Origin: Mycolicibacterium aromaticivorans JS19b1 = JCM 16368
GTDB lineage: Bacteria; Actinomycetota; Actinomycetes; Mycobacteriales; Mycobacteriaceae
Assembly: GCF_000559085.1 (NCBI RefSeq)
Contig: NZ_JALN02000001.1
Location: 4,030,001 to 4,094,000 of the forward strand
Length of the DNA stretch: 64,000 bases
Reading direction: 5' to 3'
Under the pieces are notes generated by a model, which saw only the letters and a program-made list of their open reading frames with translations, was not told the origin of the DNA and searched no databases. Position 1 is the first letter of the stretch, and every line of letters starts with the position of its first letter. The translations under genes and the position numbers were made by a program. Positions 1-10,700 of the stretch are shown here, piece after piece.

Positions 1-1
1 C

Positions 2-1291
2 GAGGGTGTGCGCGCCGGGGTGATGGCTTTCTACGGAAGCGCCGGCCTGGATTTGGCCACCGTGGAAGCAGGCCTGCGGGAAATTCAGGCCGCGCTGGGT
101 CCGAACGCCAGCGGGTGGGGCGCCAACCTGATCCACAACGTCCAGAGCGACGGCGTCGAACTCGCCACGGTGGACCTGTTCCACCGAATGGGTGTCCGCT
201 ACGTCTCCGCGTCGGCGTTCATGCGTCTGACGCCCGCCGTCGTCCTATATGCGGCGAAGGGTCTGCACCGCGACGCACACGGACAGATCGTGCGGTCCGG
301 GCACATCTTCGCCAAGGTGTCCCGCGACGAGGTGGCCCGGCAGTTCCTGTCGCCCGCTCCGGAAGCGATGTTGACCGCACTGGTCGCCGAGGGTCGCCTC
401 ACGGCGGACGAGGCCGCGCTGGCCAGCGGCATCCCGCTCGCGGAGGACATCACCGCCGAAGCGGACTCGGGTGGCCACACCGACAACCGCGCGCTGACTG
501 TGCTTCTCCCGCGGTTGATCAGCCTGCGTGACGAGATCGTGGCCACCTATCGCTACTCGGTTCTGCCGCGGGTCGGTGCCGCGGGGGGACTGGGAACACC
601 TGCGGCGGTCGCCGCTGCGTTCGCTGCCGGAGCCGCCTACGTGCTGACCGGCTCGGTCAACCAATCTGCGATGGAAAGCGGTCTCTCGCCGGACGCGCGT
701 GCGTTGTTGGCGATGGCCGAATCGACCGATGTCGCGATGGCACCGGCCGCGGACATGTTCGAGATGGGCGTGACGGTGCAGGTTCTCAAGCGCGGCACCA
801 TGTTCGCTCAGCGCGGCCACCGGCTGGCCGACTTCTACCGTCGCTACTCCTCGCTCGAGGAGGCCCCAGCCGACGAACTCGCGAATCTCGAAAAGACGGT
901 CCTCGGCCGCAGCGTCGCCGACATCTGGGCGGACACCGAGGCGTTCTTCGCCAACAGTGACCCGCGGCAGGTGGAACGCGCGGCGGCGGATCCGAAACAT
1001 CGCATGGCGCTGGTGTTCCGGTGGTACCTCTTCACGGGTTCGCAGTGGGCGCGCGACGGCAACACCGCCCGCCGCGGCGATTATCAGATCTGGTGTGGGC
1101 CCGCGATGGGGGCCTTCAACCAATGGGTTCGGGGGAGTTTCCTCGAGCCAGTGGAAGCGCGGACGGTTCGCCAGATCGCGCTCAACCTGCTCGAAGGAGC
1201 TGCGACTGTGACCCGTGCCGGCCAGTTACGTGCAGCGGGCGTCGCAATGCCCGCTGCCTCCTTCGATTTCCGTCCACGTCCTCTCGGATAA
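2..1291 (+). CDS. pfaD: PfaD-like FMN-dependent trans-acting enoyl reductase (5' end outside window)
   Basis: The frame is open from base 2, so the start lies outside the window; about 429 residues of a family that usually has 500-550 are present. The sequence matches PfaD enoyl reductases of PUFA synthases and the related 2-nitropropane-dioxygenase-type flavoproteins: an early GVMAFYGSAGL segment, a central DSGGHTDNRA segment and the FMN/phosphate-binding region VGAAGGLGTP with AAYVLTGSVNQ after it. In such systems PfaD reduces the enoyl group of the ACP-bound chain in trans. The stop at 1289-1291 is 8 nt before the pfaA-like start, and that gene is its expected partner. The family call is firm; the product of this synthase is not known. 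Confidence 0.9.
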   Translation, partial: EGVRAGVMAFYGSAGLDLATVEAGLREIQAALGPNASGWGANLIHNVQSDGVELATVDLFHRMGVRYVSASAFMRLTPAVVLYAAKGLHRDAHGQIVRSGHIFAKVSRDEVARQFLSPAPEAMLTALVAEGRLTADEAALASGIPLAEDITAEADSGGHTDNRALTVLLPRLISLRDEIVATYRYSVLPRVGAAGGLGTPAAVAAAFAAGAAYVLTGSVNQSAMESGLSPDARALLAMAESTDVAMAPAADMFEMGVTVQVLKRGTMFAQRGHRLADFYRRYSSLEEAPADELANLEKTVLGRSVADIWADTEAFFANSDPRQVERAAADPKHRMALVFRWYLFTGSQWARDGNTARRGDYQIWCGPAMGAFNQWVRGSFLEPVEARTVRQIALNLLEGAATVTRAGQLRAAGVAMPAASFDFRPRPLG

Positions 1292-1299
1292 GGGTTATC

Positions 1300-4200
1300 T
1301 TGACTGACAACACGCACCAGCCCACTGCAACTCCTATCGCGGTGGTCGCCATGTCGGCGATCTACCCGGGTGAGTCTGGGCTCGACGGCTTTTGGCGCAC
1401 CATCACCACCGGCCGCGACGCGATCGCCGATGTTCCTCCGTCGCACTGGCTGATCGAGGACTACTTCGACGCCGACCCGAAGGCGCCGGACAGGACGTAC
1501 TGCAAGCGCGGCGGCTTCATCGACCCCGTGGACTTCGATCCCGTGAAGTTCGGGTTGCCGCCCAACGCATTACCGTCGACGGACACCGGGCAGATCCTCG
1601 CGCTGGTGGCGGCCCGGCAACTGCTCGACGAGGTGCAGCGCAGCGGCGCCGATGTCGACCTGGATCGGGTGGACGTGGTACTCGGGGTCGCCTCGACGAC
1701 CGAACTGGTGGTTCAGATGGGCTCGCGGATGCAGCGACCGATCTGGCGTAAAGCCTTGCTGGAAAACGGTTTGTCCGAGACCGAAGCCGACGAGATCTGT
1801 CAGGACATCGCCGATCACTACGTGCCGTGGCAGGAGAGCACCTTTCCGGGTCTGCTCGGCAACGTGATCGCCGGTCGCGTCGCCAACCGCCTCAACCTCG
1901 GCGGCGCCAACTTCGTCACCGATGCTGCCTGCGCGAGTTCACTTTCCGCGTTGCAGTCGGCGCTGCACCGGTTGTATCTGCACGAGTCGGATGTGGTGCT
2001 GACGGGCGGCGTCGACGCGCTCAACGACGTGATGATGTTCATGTGCTTCTCGAAGACGCCGGCCTTCTCGGCGACCGGTGACTGTCGACCCTTCTCTGCC
2101 GGCGCGGACGGCACGATCATCGGCGAGGGCGTGGGCATGGTGGCCCTCAAACGTCTCGCTGACGCCGAGCGCGACGGTGACCAGATCCACGCGGTGATCC
2201 GCGGCCTGGGCTCCTCATCGGACGGGCGTGCGTCGAGCGTCTACGCCCCGCGTTCCGAAGGGCAGGCCAAGGCACTGCGCCGTGCCTACGAGCGTGCCGG
2301 CTACGACCCCTCGACGGTCGAGCTCGTCGAGGCGCACGGCACGGCGACCAAGGCGGGGGACGTCGCCGAGTTCGCCGGATTGAAGTCGGTGTTCACCGAC
2401 AATTCGGCACGGATCGCGCTGGGATCGGTCAAGTCTCAGATCGGCCACACCAAGGCAGCAGCGGGTGCTGCGGGGCTCATCAAGGCCGTTCTGGCACTGC
2501 AGCATTCGACACTACCGGGCACGCTGAAGGTGGATCGTCCCAATCCCGCGATGGGAATTGAGGATTCGCCGTTCTACGTCAACGCGCAGACCCGGCCCTG
2601 GGTGCGTAAGGGCGATCAGCCCCGGCGCGCGGCCGTCAGCTCCTTCGGTTTCGGCGGCAGTAACTTCCACGTGACGCTCGAGGAGTATCAGGGCGAGCAC
2701 CGCGCCAAGCGGCTGCGGACGCTGCCCAGCGAGCTGGTGGTGCTCAGCGCGCCGTCGGAGGCCGAGCTGCAGAAGCGGGCTTCCGATATCGCCGCCGCGG
2801 CCCGCTCCGGCGAAACCCTCGCCCGCATCGCTTTCGATGCCGCCGAGGTCTTCGATGCATCGCAGCACGCGCGTGCAGGGCTGGTGGCCACCGACGCCGA
2901 ATCGCTTGCCGCGGTTGCTGACCGGCTCAGCACTGCGCTGGCCGGTGGCAGCGTAGCGACGCTCAAAGACGCCAACATCGCCGTCGGCCTCGGGCCGGCA
3001 CGCGACGGCAAGACGGCCTTCCTGTTCCCGGGGCAGGGCAGCCAGTACGTCGGGATGGGTGGTGACCTCGCACTCGCCTTCCCCGAAGCGCTCGCGATCT
3101 GGGACGGGCTCCAAGGCGATCTGGCCGACCTCCCCGGGGTCGTGTTCCCGGAGCCGGTGTTCGACGCCGCCGCAGCCGACGCGCAGAAGAAGGAACTCAC
3201 CGCGATGGCCAACGCGCAACCGGCCATCGCCGCAACCAGTCTCGCGCAACTGGCGCTGCTCGACCTCCTCGGTGTGAGCGCCGATGCCGCCGCCGGCCAC
3301 AGCTTCGGTGAGGTCACCGCGCTGGCGGCCGCCGGTGTCCTGCCGATCGAGAGCCTCGTCGAGACGGCGCGCACCCGCGGCACGCTGATGAACGAAGCGG
3401 GCAAGGGCAAGGATGGCGCGATGCTGGCGGTATCGGCGACCGCCGATGACGTACGTGCGCTGGTGGCATCGCAGCCGGACAACGGATCGCTGGTCGTCGC
3501 CAACGACAATGCGCCGACCCAGGTGGTGCTGGCCGGGCATGAGGCCGATATCGCGTGGGCCGAGAATGTGGCGAAAGCCAAGGGCTGGACGGCGGTTCGC
3601 CTACCGGTCGCCTCGGCGTTCCACTCACCGATCGTGGCTTCGAGCTGCGCACCCCTGACCGCATATCTGAAGACTCTCAAGATCGGCCAGCCGAACTTTC
3701 CGGTGTACGCCAACGCCACCGCGCAGCAGTACGGCGAGGAGGTCGCCACCCAGCTCGGTGATCAGGTGCAGCAGCTGGTGCGTTTCCGCGAAATGATCGA
3801 GGCGATGGCTCGCGACGGGGTCACGCGATTCGTCGAGGTCGGGCCAGGGCGGGTGCTGACCGGACTGGTCGGGAAGATCCTCGGATCGACCCCGCACGCC
3901 GCGATCTCCCTGGACGACCAGAAAGCCGACGGGCTGCGCGGTTGGCATCGCGGGCTTGCGGCGTTGGCCGCCGACGGTGTGGCGCTCGATCTCAGCGCGC
4001 TCTTCGACCACTACGAGGAGCCATTGCAGTACGTTCCGGCCCCCAAGCATGCGGTGAAGGTGGGCGGCGCCAACCTCGGCAAGCCGTATCCGCCTGCCGA
4101 CGGCAAGGTATCGATCACCCCTAAGCGGACTCGGGTGAGTACTCCCAGCCCGGTGCCGGCGCCGACAGCGGCCACGGCGCCTGCACCCGCGGTTCAGCAG

Positions 4201-7200
4201 CCCGTGCCGGCCGTGCAGCGCATGGAGTCGCCCGCGGCTGCCGCCCCGGCGCCGGTGGCGCAGGCACCAGCGCCCGTGATTCACCAGCAGGCACCGGTGG
4301 TGCAGCAGCAGGTGGAGGTACAGGCCGAGGTGATCGAAGCGCCGCTGTCCGGTGATGTGTGGAGCGTCATCGACAGTATCCAGAAGGAGACCGCCGAACA
4401 GCATCAGCGCTATATGGATGTCGTCACGCGCAGCCACCAGGCGTTCCTGGACATGTCCACCCAGATGATGGCCCACGTCGTGGGCGATCCGAGGGCGGCT
4501 GCGCAGACACCGATGGTGATGGCGAGCGTCGCGCCGCAGCAGGTTGTGGCGCCTGCGCCGGCTCTCGTCGCTCAAGCGCCAGCGCCCGCGCCTGCCCCGG
4601 TTGCGGTGGCGGCCGCGCCGGTGATCGCGCCGCCGGTGACACCCGTCGCCGTTGCTCCTGTCGCTGCGGCCCCGGTGGCCGCGGTTGTGGCCCCGCCGGT
4701 GGCCACCCCTGCGGCTGCGCCGGCCGTCGCATCGTCGGTACCTGCGGGTGATGTTGTGCTGTCGATTGTTTCGGAGAAGACGGGTTATCCGGTGGACATG
4801 CTCGGGTTGGGCATGGAGATGGAGGCTGAGCTCGGGATCGATTCGATCAAGCAGGTCGAGATTTTGGCGGCTTTGCAGGCGAAGTTCCCGGGTGCGCCGG
4901 AGATTCCGGCTTCGGAGTTGTCCGGGTTGCGGACGTTGCAGGATGTGGTGGATACGGTGGCCGGGTTTGTCCCGCCGGCGTCTGCTGTGGTTGCGTCGGC
5001 TGCGCCGGTTGTGGCTGCGGGTCCGGCTGCGGGTGATGTTGTGCTGTCGATTGTTTCGGAGAAGACGGGTTATCCGGTGGACATGCTCGGGTTGGGCATG
5101 GAGATGGAGGCTGAGCTCGGGATCGATTCGATCAAGCAGGTCGAGATTTTGGCGGCTTTGCAGGCGAAGTTCCCGGGTGCGCCGGAGGTTCCGGCTTCGG
5201 AGCTGGCCAACCTGCGCACCCTGCAGGATGTCGTCGACACCGTCTCCGGATTTGCGGCGCCCGCCCCTGCGGCTGCGCCGGCCGTCGCATCGTCGGTACC
5301 TGCGGGTGATGTTGTGCTGTCGATTGTTTCGGAGAAGACGGGTTATCCGGTGGACATGCTCGGGTTGGGCATGGAGATGGAGGCTGAGCTCGGGATCGAT
5401 TCGATCAAGCAGGTCGAGATTTTGGCGGCGTTGCAGGCGAAGTTCCCGGGTGCGCCGGAGATTCCGGCTTCGGAGCTGGCCAACCTGCGCACCCTGCAGG
5501 ATGTCGTCGACACCGTCTCCGGATTCGCCTCCGGTGGACGCACCGAACAGTCCACCGCGGCAACGGAGCCTGCTATGTCGGTCGCCGCTCCGGTCGGTCT
5601 GTCCTGCACCGAGGCCGAGCTGCGCGCCGCACCGCCCACGGGTCTCGCGATGGCGGGCCTGCTCGACGGTGTCGTCATCATCACCCGTGAGGATCCGGCC
5701 TTCGCCGACGCTCTGCAGACTGCACTGATCGCTCGCGGCATCAACGCCAGCGCTGTCGACGAGGTTCCCGCCGAAGCGGGCGCTGTCATCAGCTTGGCCG
5801 CCCTGTCTGCGGCTCGCACACCCGAAGACTGTGTAGCGATGCACCTGCGCGCATTCCACGCCGCACGCAGTGTCGCCAGGAGCAGCGCTGCGACAAGGGT
5901 TTTCGTCGCCGTACAGTCGACAGGAGCTCGGTTCGTCGCTGCCGACGTACCGGTCGGAGTCGCGAGCCTGGTGAAGACCGCAGGCTGGGAATGGCCGAAC
6001 GCGTCCGTGCGGGCCATCGACATGGAAAGCCTTGACGCTGAGCGACTGGCGGCCGAACTGCTCGAGGGCGGTAGCGGTATCGAGGTGGCGCTGCGCGCTG
6101 ACGGCACCCGGCTGGTGGCGGTCGACGATATCGAATCGTCGGTCGGCGAGGGTGAGACGATCAGCGTCACCCCAGGCGGCGTTGTGCTGGTCACGGGCGG
6201 CGCTCGTGGTGTGACGGCGGAGTCCGCGCTAGCACTGGCCAAACGCCACGGCCTGCGCCTCGCGCTGCTCGGCCGCACGCCGCTGCGGGATGTGAGCATC
6301 GACGAGCCGGCAGGCACCACGGCCGCCGAGATCGCCACTGCGCTGGCGGCATCGGCGCGGGCCCGCGGTGAACAGCTGAGCCTGCCGCAGGCACGTGCTC
6401 AGGCCGAAAACCTGTTGGCTGAGCGGGAAGTCCGCGCCACCCTGTCGACCGCAGAGCGGCAGGGCACGCCGGCACGCTACTTCGCGGCCAGCATCACCGA
6501 CCGCGCCGCGCTGGACGCCGTGCTGGACGAGGTCCGGGCGAATTTCGGACCGATCGTCGGTGTCGTCCATGGTGCCGGTGTGCTCGCCGACAAGCGCCTG
6601 GAAGACCTCGATGACGACGGATTCCTCACGGTATTCAGCACGAAACTGGTTGGCGCGGAGGCTCTCCTGGATGCAACGTCGTCAGACGAGCTGCGTTTCA
6701 TCTCCTTGTTCTCCTCTATTGCGGCGCGGGCAGGCAATCCCGGACAGTCGGCATACGCGTCCGCCAACGCGGCGCTGGAAGCCATCGCGGCCCGCGAGTC
6801 CGCACGGCGCAACGGCGAATGTGTCGTCCGAGCGTTCGGCTGGGGACCGTGGGACGGCGGAATGGTCGACGCGGCACTGAAGAGCCGGTTCCTCGCAGGC
6901 GGTGTAGGTGTCATCCCCATCGACGAGGGAGCGCAGTTCTTCGCCGACCACGCGCTGTGCCGTTCGTCGGCCACCGCGGTCGTGGTCGCCGCCCCGGCCG
7001 AGCCCCGGCTGCGGGCCGCGCACCTGGAGTGGGATGTGTCGGCCGAAGACCTGCCGGTGCTGACCGATCACCAGGTCCGTGGCCGGGTGGTGGTACCGGT
7101 GGTGATCGCGCTCGACGCGATTCTGCGCGCCGCTCGCGGCCTGGTCGCCGACACCTGCCCGGTGGTCCGTGATTTCCAGGTGCTCTCCGGTGTGACCTTC

Positions 7201-7797
7201 GCCGAAGGCGAAAAGCAAACACTCAGAATCGATTTCGAGCCGACCGGTTCGGAGTACGCCGTGTCCATCCGGGACACGGAGGGCCGCGCTCGCTACCGCG
7301 CCACCGTCGACAACGCCGCGGTAGCGGACCCGCAAGTGTCGGTTCCGCAGGTGTCCGGATCAGCGTGGCCGGTCAGCGTCGACGAAGCGTACGCCGGACC
7401 TCTGTTCCACGGGCCGCAGTTCGCGGTGATCGAGCGTCTCGACACGGTCGGTGCTGCCGGCGGAAGCGCGGACCTCAAGAGCCTGGACGCCCTCGGCTGG
7501 CCGCAGAACGGCTGGGCCATCGACGCCGCCGGCGTCGACGGCGGACTGCAGCTCGGCATTGTGTGGGCCGCTTCTCAGGGACGCCCGCTGGTGCTGCCGA
7601 TCCGGATCGCGCGTGTTGTTCTGCACCGGGCGTTCGGAGACGGCACGATCGGACGTTGTCGGTTGGCCGCACACCCGGTCAACGACAAGCGGGTCGACTT
7701 CGACATCGCGTACGAAACCTCCGACGGTGCGCTCATCGCAACGCTCGAGGGTGTCGAGTTCTACGCCGCGGGCGGCACCGCGGACACTCCGGCGTGA
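1300..7797 (+). CDS. pfaA: PfaA-like secondary lipid/PUFA synthase subunit, KS-AT-ACPx3-KR-DH
   Basis: This 2165-residue multidomain synthase starts at TTG 1300, just after an AAGGG ribosome site and 8 nt after the pfaD stop; longer upstream frames overlap pfaD and are unlikely. Domains by residue: KS about 8-455 (DAACASS nucleophile, EAHGTAT, GHTKAAAG), AT about 570-860 (FPGQGSQ, AGHSFGE), a Pro/Ala/Val/Gln-rich linker, three ACPs near 1148, 1243 and 1334 each with GIDSIKQVE around the phosphopantetheine Ser, KR about 1626-1880 (VTGGARG), and a C-terminal hot-dog DH with the HxxxGxxxxP motif (DHQVRGRVVVP). Tandem ACPs followed by KR are the mark of PUFA-type synthases. It should extend an acyl chain iteratively with the PfaD- and PfaC-like neighbours. 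It overlaps the next gene by 4 nt. Confidence 0.92.
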   Translation: MTDNTHQPTATPIAVVAMSAIYPGESGLDGFWRTITTGRDAIADVPPSHWLIEDYFDADPKAPDRTYCKRGGFIDPVDFDPVKFGLPPNALPSTDTGQILALVAARQLLDEVQRSGADVDLDRVDVVLGVASTTELVVQMGSRMQRPIWRKALLENGLSETEADEICQDIADHYVPWQESTFPGLLGNVIAGRVANRLNLGGANFVTDAACASSLSALQSALHRLYLHESDVVLTGGVDALNDVMMFMCFSKTPAFSATGDCRPFSAGADGTIIGEGVGMVALKRLADAERDGDQIHAVIRGLGSSSDGRASSVYAPRSEGQAKALRRAYERAGYDPSTVELVEAHGTATKAGDVAEFAGLKSVFTDNSARIALGSVKSQIGHTKAAAGAAGLIKAVLALQHSTLPGTLKVDRPNPAMGIEDSPFYVNAQTRPWVRKGDQPRRAAVSSFGFGGSNFHVTLEEYQGEHRAKRLRTLPSELVVLSAPSEAELQKRASDIAAAARSGETLARIAFDAAEVFDASQHARAGLVATDAESLAAVADRLSTALAGGSVATLKDANIAVGLGPARDGKTAFLFPGQGSQYVGMGGDLALAFPEALAIWDGLQGDLADLPGVVFPEPVFDAAAADAQKKELTAMANAQPAIAATSLAQLALLDLLGVSADAAAGHSFGEVTALAAAGVLPIESLVETARTRGTLMNEAGKGKDGAMLAVSATADDVRALVASQPDNGSLVVANDNAPTQVVLAGHEADIAWAENVAKAKGWTAVRLPVASAFHSPIVASSCAPLTAYLKTLKIGQPNFPVYANATAQQYGEEVATQLGDQVQQLVRFREMIEAMARDGVTRFVEVGPGRVLTGLVGKILGSTPHAAISLDDQKADGLRGWHRGLAALAADGVALDLSALFDHYEEPLQYVPAPKHAVKVGGANLGKPYPPADGKVSITPKRTRVSTPSPVPAPTAATAPAPAVQQPVPAVQRMESPAAAAPAPVAQAPAPVIHQQAPVVQQQVEVQAEVIEAPLSGDVWSVIDSIQKETAEQHQRYMDVVTRSHQAFLDMSTQMMAHVVGDPRAAAQTPMVMASVAPQQVVAPAPALVAQAPAPAPAPVAVAAAPVIAPPVTPVAVAPVAAAPVAAVVAPPVATPAAAPAVASSVPAGDVVLSIVSEKTGYPVDMLGLGMEMEAELGIDSIKQVEILAALQAKFPGAPEIPASELSGLRTLQDVVDTVAGFVPPASAVVASAAPVVAAGPAAGDVVLSIVSEKTGYPVDMLGLGMEMEAELGIDSIKQVEILAALQAKFPGAPEVPASELANLRTLQDVVDTVSGFAAPAPAAAPAVASSVPAGDVVLSIVSEKTGYPVDMLGLGMEMEAELGIDSIKQVEILAALQAKFPGAPEIPASELANLRTLQDVVDTVSGFASGGRTEQSTAATEPAMSVAAPVGLSCTEAELRAAPPTGLAMAGLLDGVVIITREDPAFADALQTALIARGINASAVDEVPAEAGAVISLAALSAARTPEDCVAMHLRAFHAARSVARSSAATRVFVAVQSTGARFVAADVPVGVASLVKTAGWEWPNASVRAIDMESLDAERLAAELLEGGSGIEVALRADGTRLVAVDDIESSVGEGETISVTPGGVVLVTGGARGVTAESALALAKRHGLRLALLGRTPLRDVSIDEPAGTTAAEIATALAASARARGEQLSLPQARAQAENLLAEREVRATLSTAERQGTPARYFAASITDRAALDAVLDEVRANFGPIVGVVHGAGVLADKRLEDLDDDGFLTVFSTKLVGAEALLDATSSDELRFISLFSSIAARAGNPGQSAYASANAALEAIAARESARRNGECVVRAFGWGPWDGGMVDAALKSRFLAGGVGVIPIDEGAQFFADHALCRSSATAVVVAAPAEPRLRAAHLEWDVSAEDLPVLTDHQVRGRVVVPVVIALDAILRAARGLVADTCPVVRDFQVLSGVTFAEGEKQTLRIDFEPTGSEYAVSIRDTEGRARYRATVDNAAVADPQVSVPQVSGSAWPVSVDEAYAGPLFHGPQFAVIERLDTVGAAGGSADLKSLDALGWPQNGWAIDAAGVDGGLQLGIVWAASQGRPLVLPIRIARVVLHRAFGDGTIGRCRLAAHPVNDKRVDFDIAYETSDGALIATLEGVEFYAAGGTADTPA
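4744..5485 (+). repeat. Three nearly identical tandem ACP repeats inside the pfaA-like gene
   Basis: Repeat units start at 4744, 5029 and 5302, so the spacing is 285 and 273 nt. The first roughly 159 nt of units 1 and 2 look identical, and units 1 and 3 differ at about one base over that stretch. Units 1 and 3 also share the Ala/Pro linker just upstream (GCGGCTGCGCCGGCCGTC...). Each unit codes for one ACP. The units use more GTT, TTG and GAG/GAT-type codons than the flanking KS and KR regions, so the ACP cassette looks recently duplicated or gene-converted. Confidence 0.93.
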
Positions 7798-10700
7798 GCG
7801 GTTTCGAACCCGTCGCGATCGTCGGACGCAGCTGTGTGCTGCCCGGCGCAGCGACACCCGAGGAACTGTTCGACGCATCGCTGAGCGGACGCTGTCTGCT
7901 GGCCCCCACGCCACGCGACGCGTGGCGCGGGGTGGACCCGGCGAAGCTGCTGGCCAGTGACAAACCAGGGCTGCGCGTGTCGTCGGCGACCGGAGGTTAT
8001 GTCGACACGACGTTCGACCTGAGTCAATTCGCCGCACGGATACCGGATTTCGACCAGCTCGATCCCATCGTGCCGTGGCTCGCTCAGTGCGCTCAGCAGG
8101 CGCTGGGCGGACCGCTCGCGGCGCCGCGCACCGGCCTGATCGTCGGCAATCTGTCGTACCCCAGCACCATGGGCACCGCCTTCGTCGAGGCGGTCTGGAC
8201 GGGGGAGGGTAACGACGATCCGCGCAACCGGTTCTCGTCGGGGCTGCCCGTGCACCTGGTTGCAGGCGCGATGGAGATGAACGGTCCGGTGTTCGCGCTC
8301 GACGCGGCCTGCGCATCGTCGCTCTACGCCATCAAGCTCGCCTGCGACGCATTGCACGACGGCGATGCCGACGTGATGCTCGCCGGCGGTGTCAACGGAT
8401 CGGATGACCTGTTCCTGCACCTGGGTTTCACCTCGCTGCAGGCGCTGAGCCCGACAGGGCAGTCCCGCCCGTTCCACGCGGAAGCCGACGGCCTGGTGCC
8501 GTCCCAAGGCGCCGCACTGGTGGCGCTGAAGCGGCTCTCCGACGCCGAGCGCGCCGGCGACACCATCCTCGGGGTGATCCTGGGCGTCGGGCTCTCGAAC
8601 GACGGACGCCAGAGCGGCTTCCTGGCGCCGGCCGTGGGCGGTCAGACCCGTGCCATGAAGTCCGCGCTGGAGCAGGCAGGGCTAACCCCGGCCGACATCG
8701 ACTACGTCGATTGTCACGCCACCGGCACCCCGCTGGGCGATGCCACCGAGCTGCAGAGCATCGCGGCCGCCTATGGTGACGTTCCACTGAAACTGGGTGC
8801 GCTGAAAGGCAACTTGGGCCACACCATCACGGTGTCCGGCGCGGCGAGTCTGGTGAATGTGCTCTCCGCCATGCAGGCGTCGACCATTCCGCCGACCGTG
8901 TGTGAGAAGCCGACCGACAAGCTCGGCGATACGCCGTTCACCTTGGTGACCACCCCCACGGCGTGGGATGGCCCGGTCAAACGCGCGGCGGTCAGCAACT
9001 TCGGGTTCGGCGGCAACAACGCCCACCTGATCGTCGAGAACTACCGGGGGCCACAACCTTCGGCGACCCGGCAGCAGCCCCCGACCGACGAGATCGTGAT
9101 CTGCGGAATGGGTGTGGTCACCGGTGACGCAGGTGACGCCGAGGCATTCCGTCGCCGGGTGTTCGGTCCGGAGGCGCAACCCACCCCGCTCGACAGCGTC
9201 GTGCTGGACCTTGCCGGGCTCGGTTTCCCGCCCAACGAACTCGCGGGCAGCCTCAGTCAGCAAACCGTCATGCTGGCGGCGGCCGGGCAGGCGCTCGACG
9301 GTGTCGTCACCGATCCGGAGCGAACCGGGGTGTTCGTCGGTATGGGCTGCGACGCCATGATCGCGCGGCAACGGCTGCGGGTGCTCAACACCGACAACGA
9401 ACGGTGGCTGGAGGCCAATGCGCAGGCGGCCCCCAGACTGACGGCCGACGGTGTGGTGGGAACCATGCCGAACATTCCCGCCAATCGCATCCACGCGCAG
9501 CGCGACTTCCGCGGATTCGGATTCACCGTGTCCACCGAAGAACTGTCCGCGATCACCGCGCTGCAGATCGGTATTCGCGCGCTGCGTCATCGCGAACTCG
9601 ACACCGTCGTCGCCGGTGCGGTCGACATGTGTTGTGAGCCAGCCCATTCCAAGGCGGCAGATGCACTCGACGCCGACACCAGTGTGGGACACGGCGATGC
9701 CGCGGTGGCCTTCGTGCTCAAGCGGCGCGCGGACGCCGAAGCGGCCGGTGACGAGATCATCGCCGTCATCGACACCGACGACGAACCGCTCGAAACGGAC
9801 CCGAACTTCGCGGTCGGCCGGATCGGCCGCACCCATGCGGCCAGCGCCGCCGTGGAGATCGCGGCCCGCGCCGAGGCAGTCCGGGCCCGGGTTCGGGTGG
9901 ACCAGGCCGGGGCGCAACCGGCGCCGGGCGGAACCTCGGCCGCGGTGTGGGTGGAGGCGCTGGGCGGCCACGCCGACGGCATCACGGTGTCCGCCGCGGA
10001 CGGTGCGTCCAAGCCGTTGGCGGTTGGCGTCATTCCGGTTTCGCAACGCTATGCCGGCGACAGCCGGGCCGACCTGCTGGGGCGGATGCAGCGTGGCGAA
10101 CCGGGTGGAGCCGGGCCGGTGCGGTGTTCACTGGTTGGCGACAGCGAGGCCACGGTGGACAAGCTGCGGCAGCAGGCTGTCCAGCGCCTGGAACGTGGCG
10201 AGGTACCGGTGATTCCCGGCATCGCATATGCCGAGGAACCGATGGCCGGCGAACTGGCGTTCACGTTCACCGGTGCGGCCGCGGCGTACCCGGGTGCCGG
10301 GCGCGATCTGTTGTTCGCGTGGCCGGAGATCGGTGACGCACTCACCCAACGTTTCTCGGGGGTGGGCGATCTGGCGCGCGCGCTGCACGGCGCCGGGATC
10401 ACCACTCTGGACCCGCGTACTCAACTGACCGGCTGCGCCCTGGTCTGCCAGTCGCAGGCCGAATTCTCCCGCAATGTGTTGGGTCTCAAACCCGTTGCAG
10501 CGATCGGTCTTTCGTCAGGTGAGACCAACTCACTAATGGCATTCGGGGTCTGGAGCGACCTCGAGCCGATGCTCGACGAGATCGAGGCGTCGGGCATGTA
10601 CGGCGACGAGCTGACCGGCGAATGCCGGGTGGCGGCCGCCGACTGGGGGCTGGGTGACCGGCCGGCTCCATGGGAGTGCTGGCGGATCACCGCACCGCGG

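Noticed and set aside
3625..5859. Long - strand open frame of about 744 codons antisense to the pfaA-like gene
   Set aside because: It is the shadow of GC-rich codons and the tandem ACP repeats; its product is Arg/His-rich low complexity with no motif and no ribosome site.
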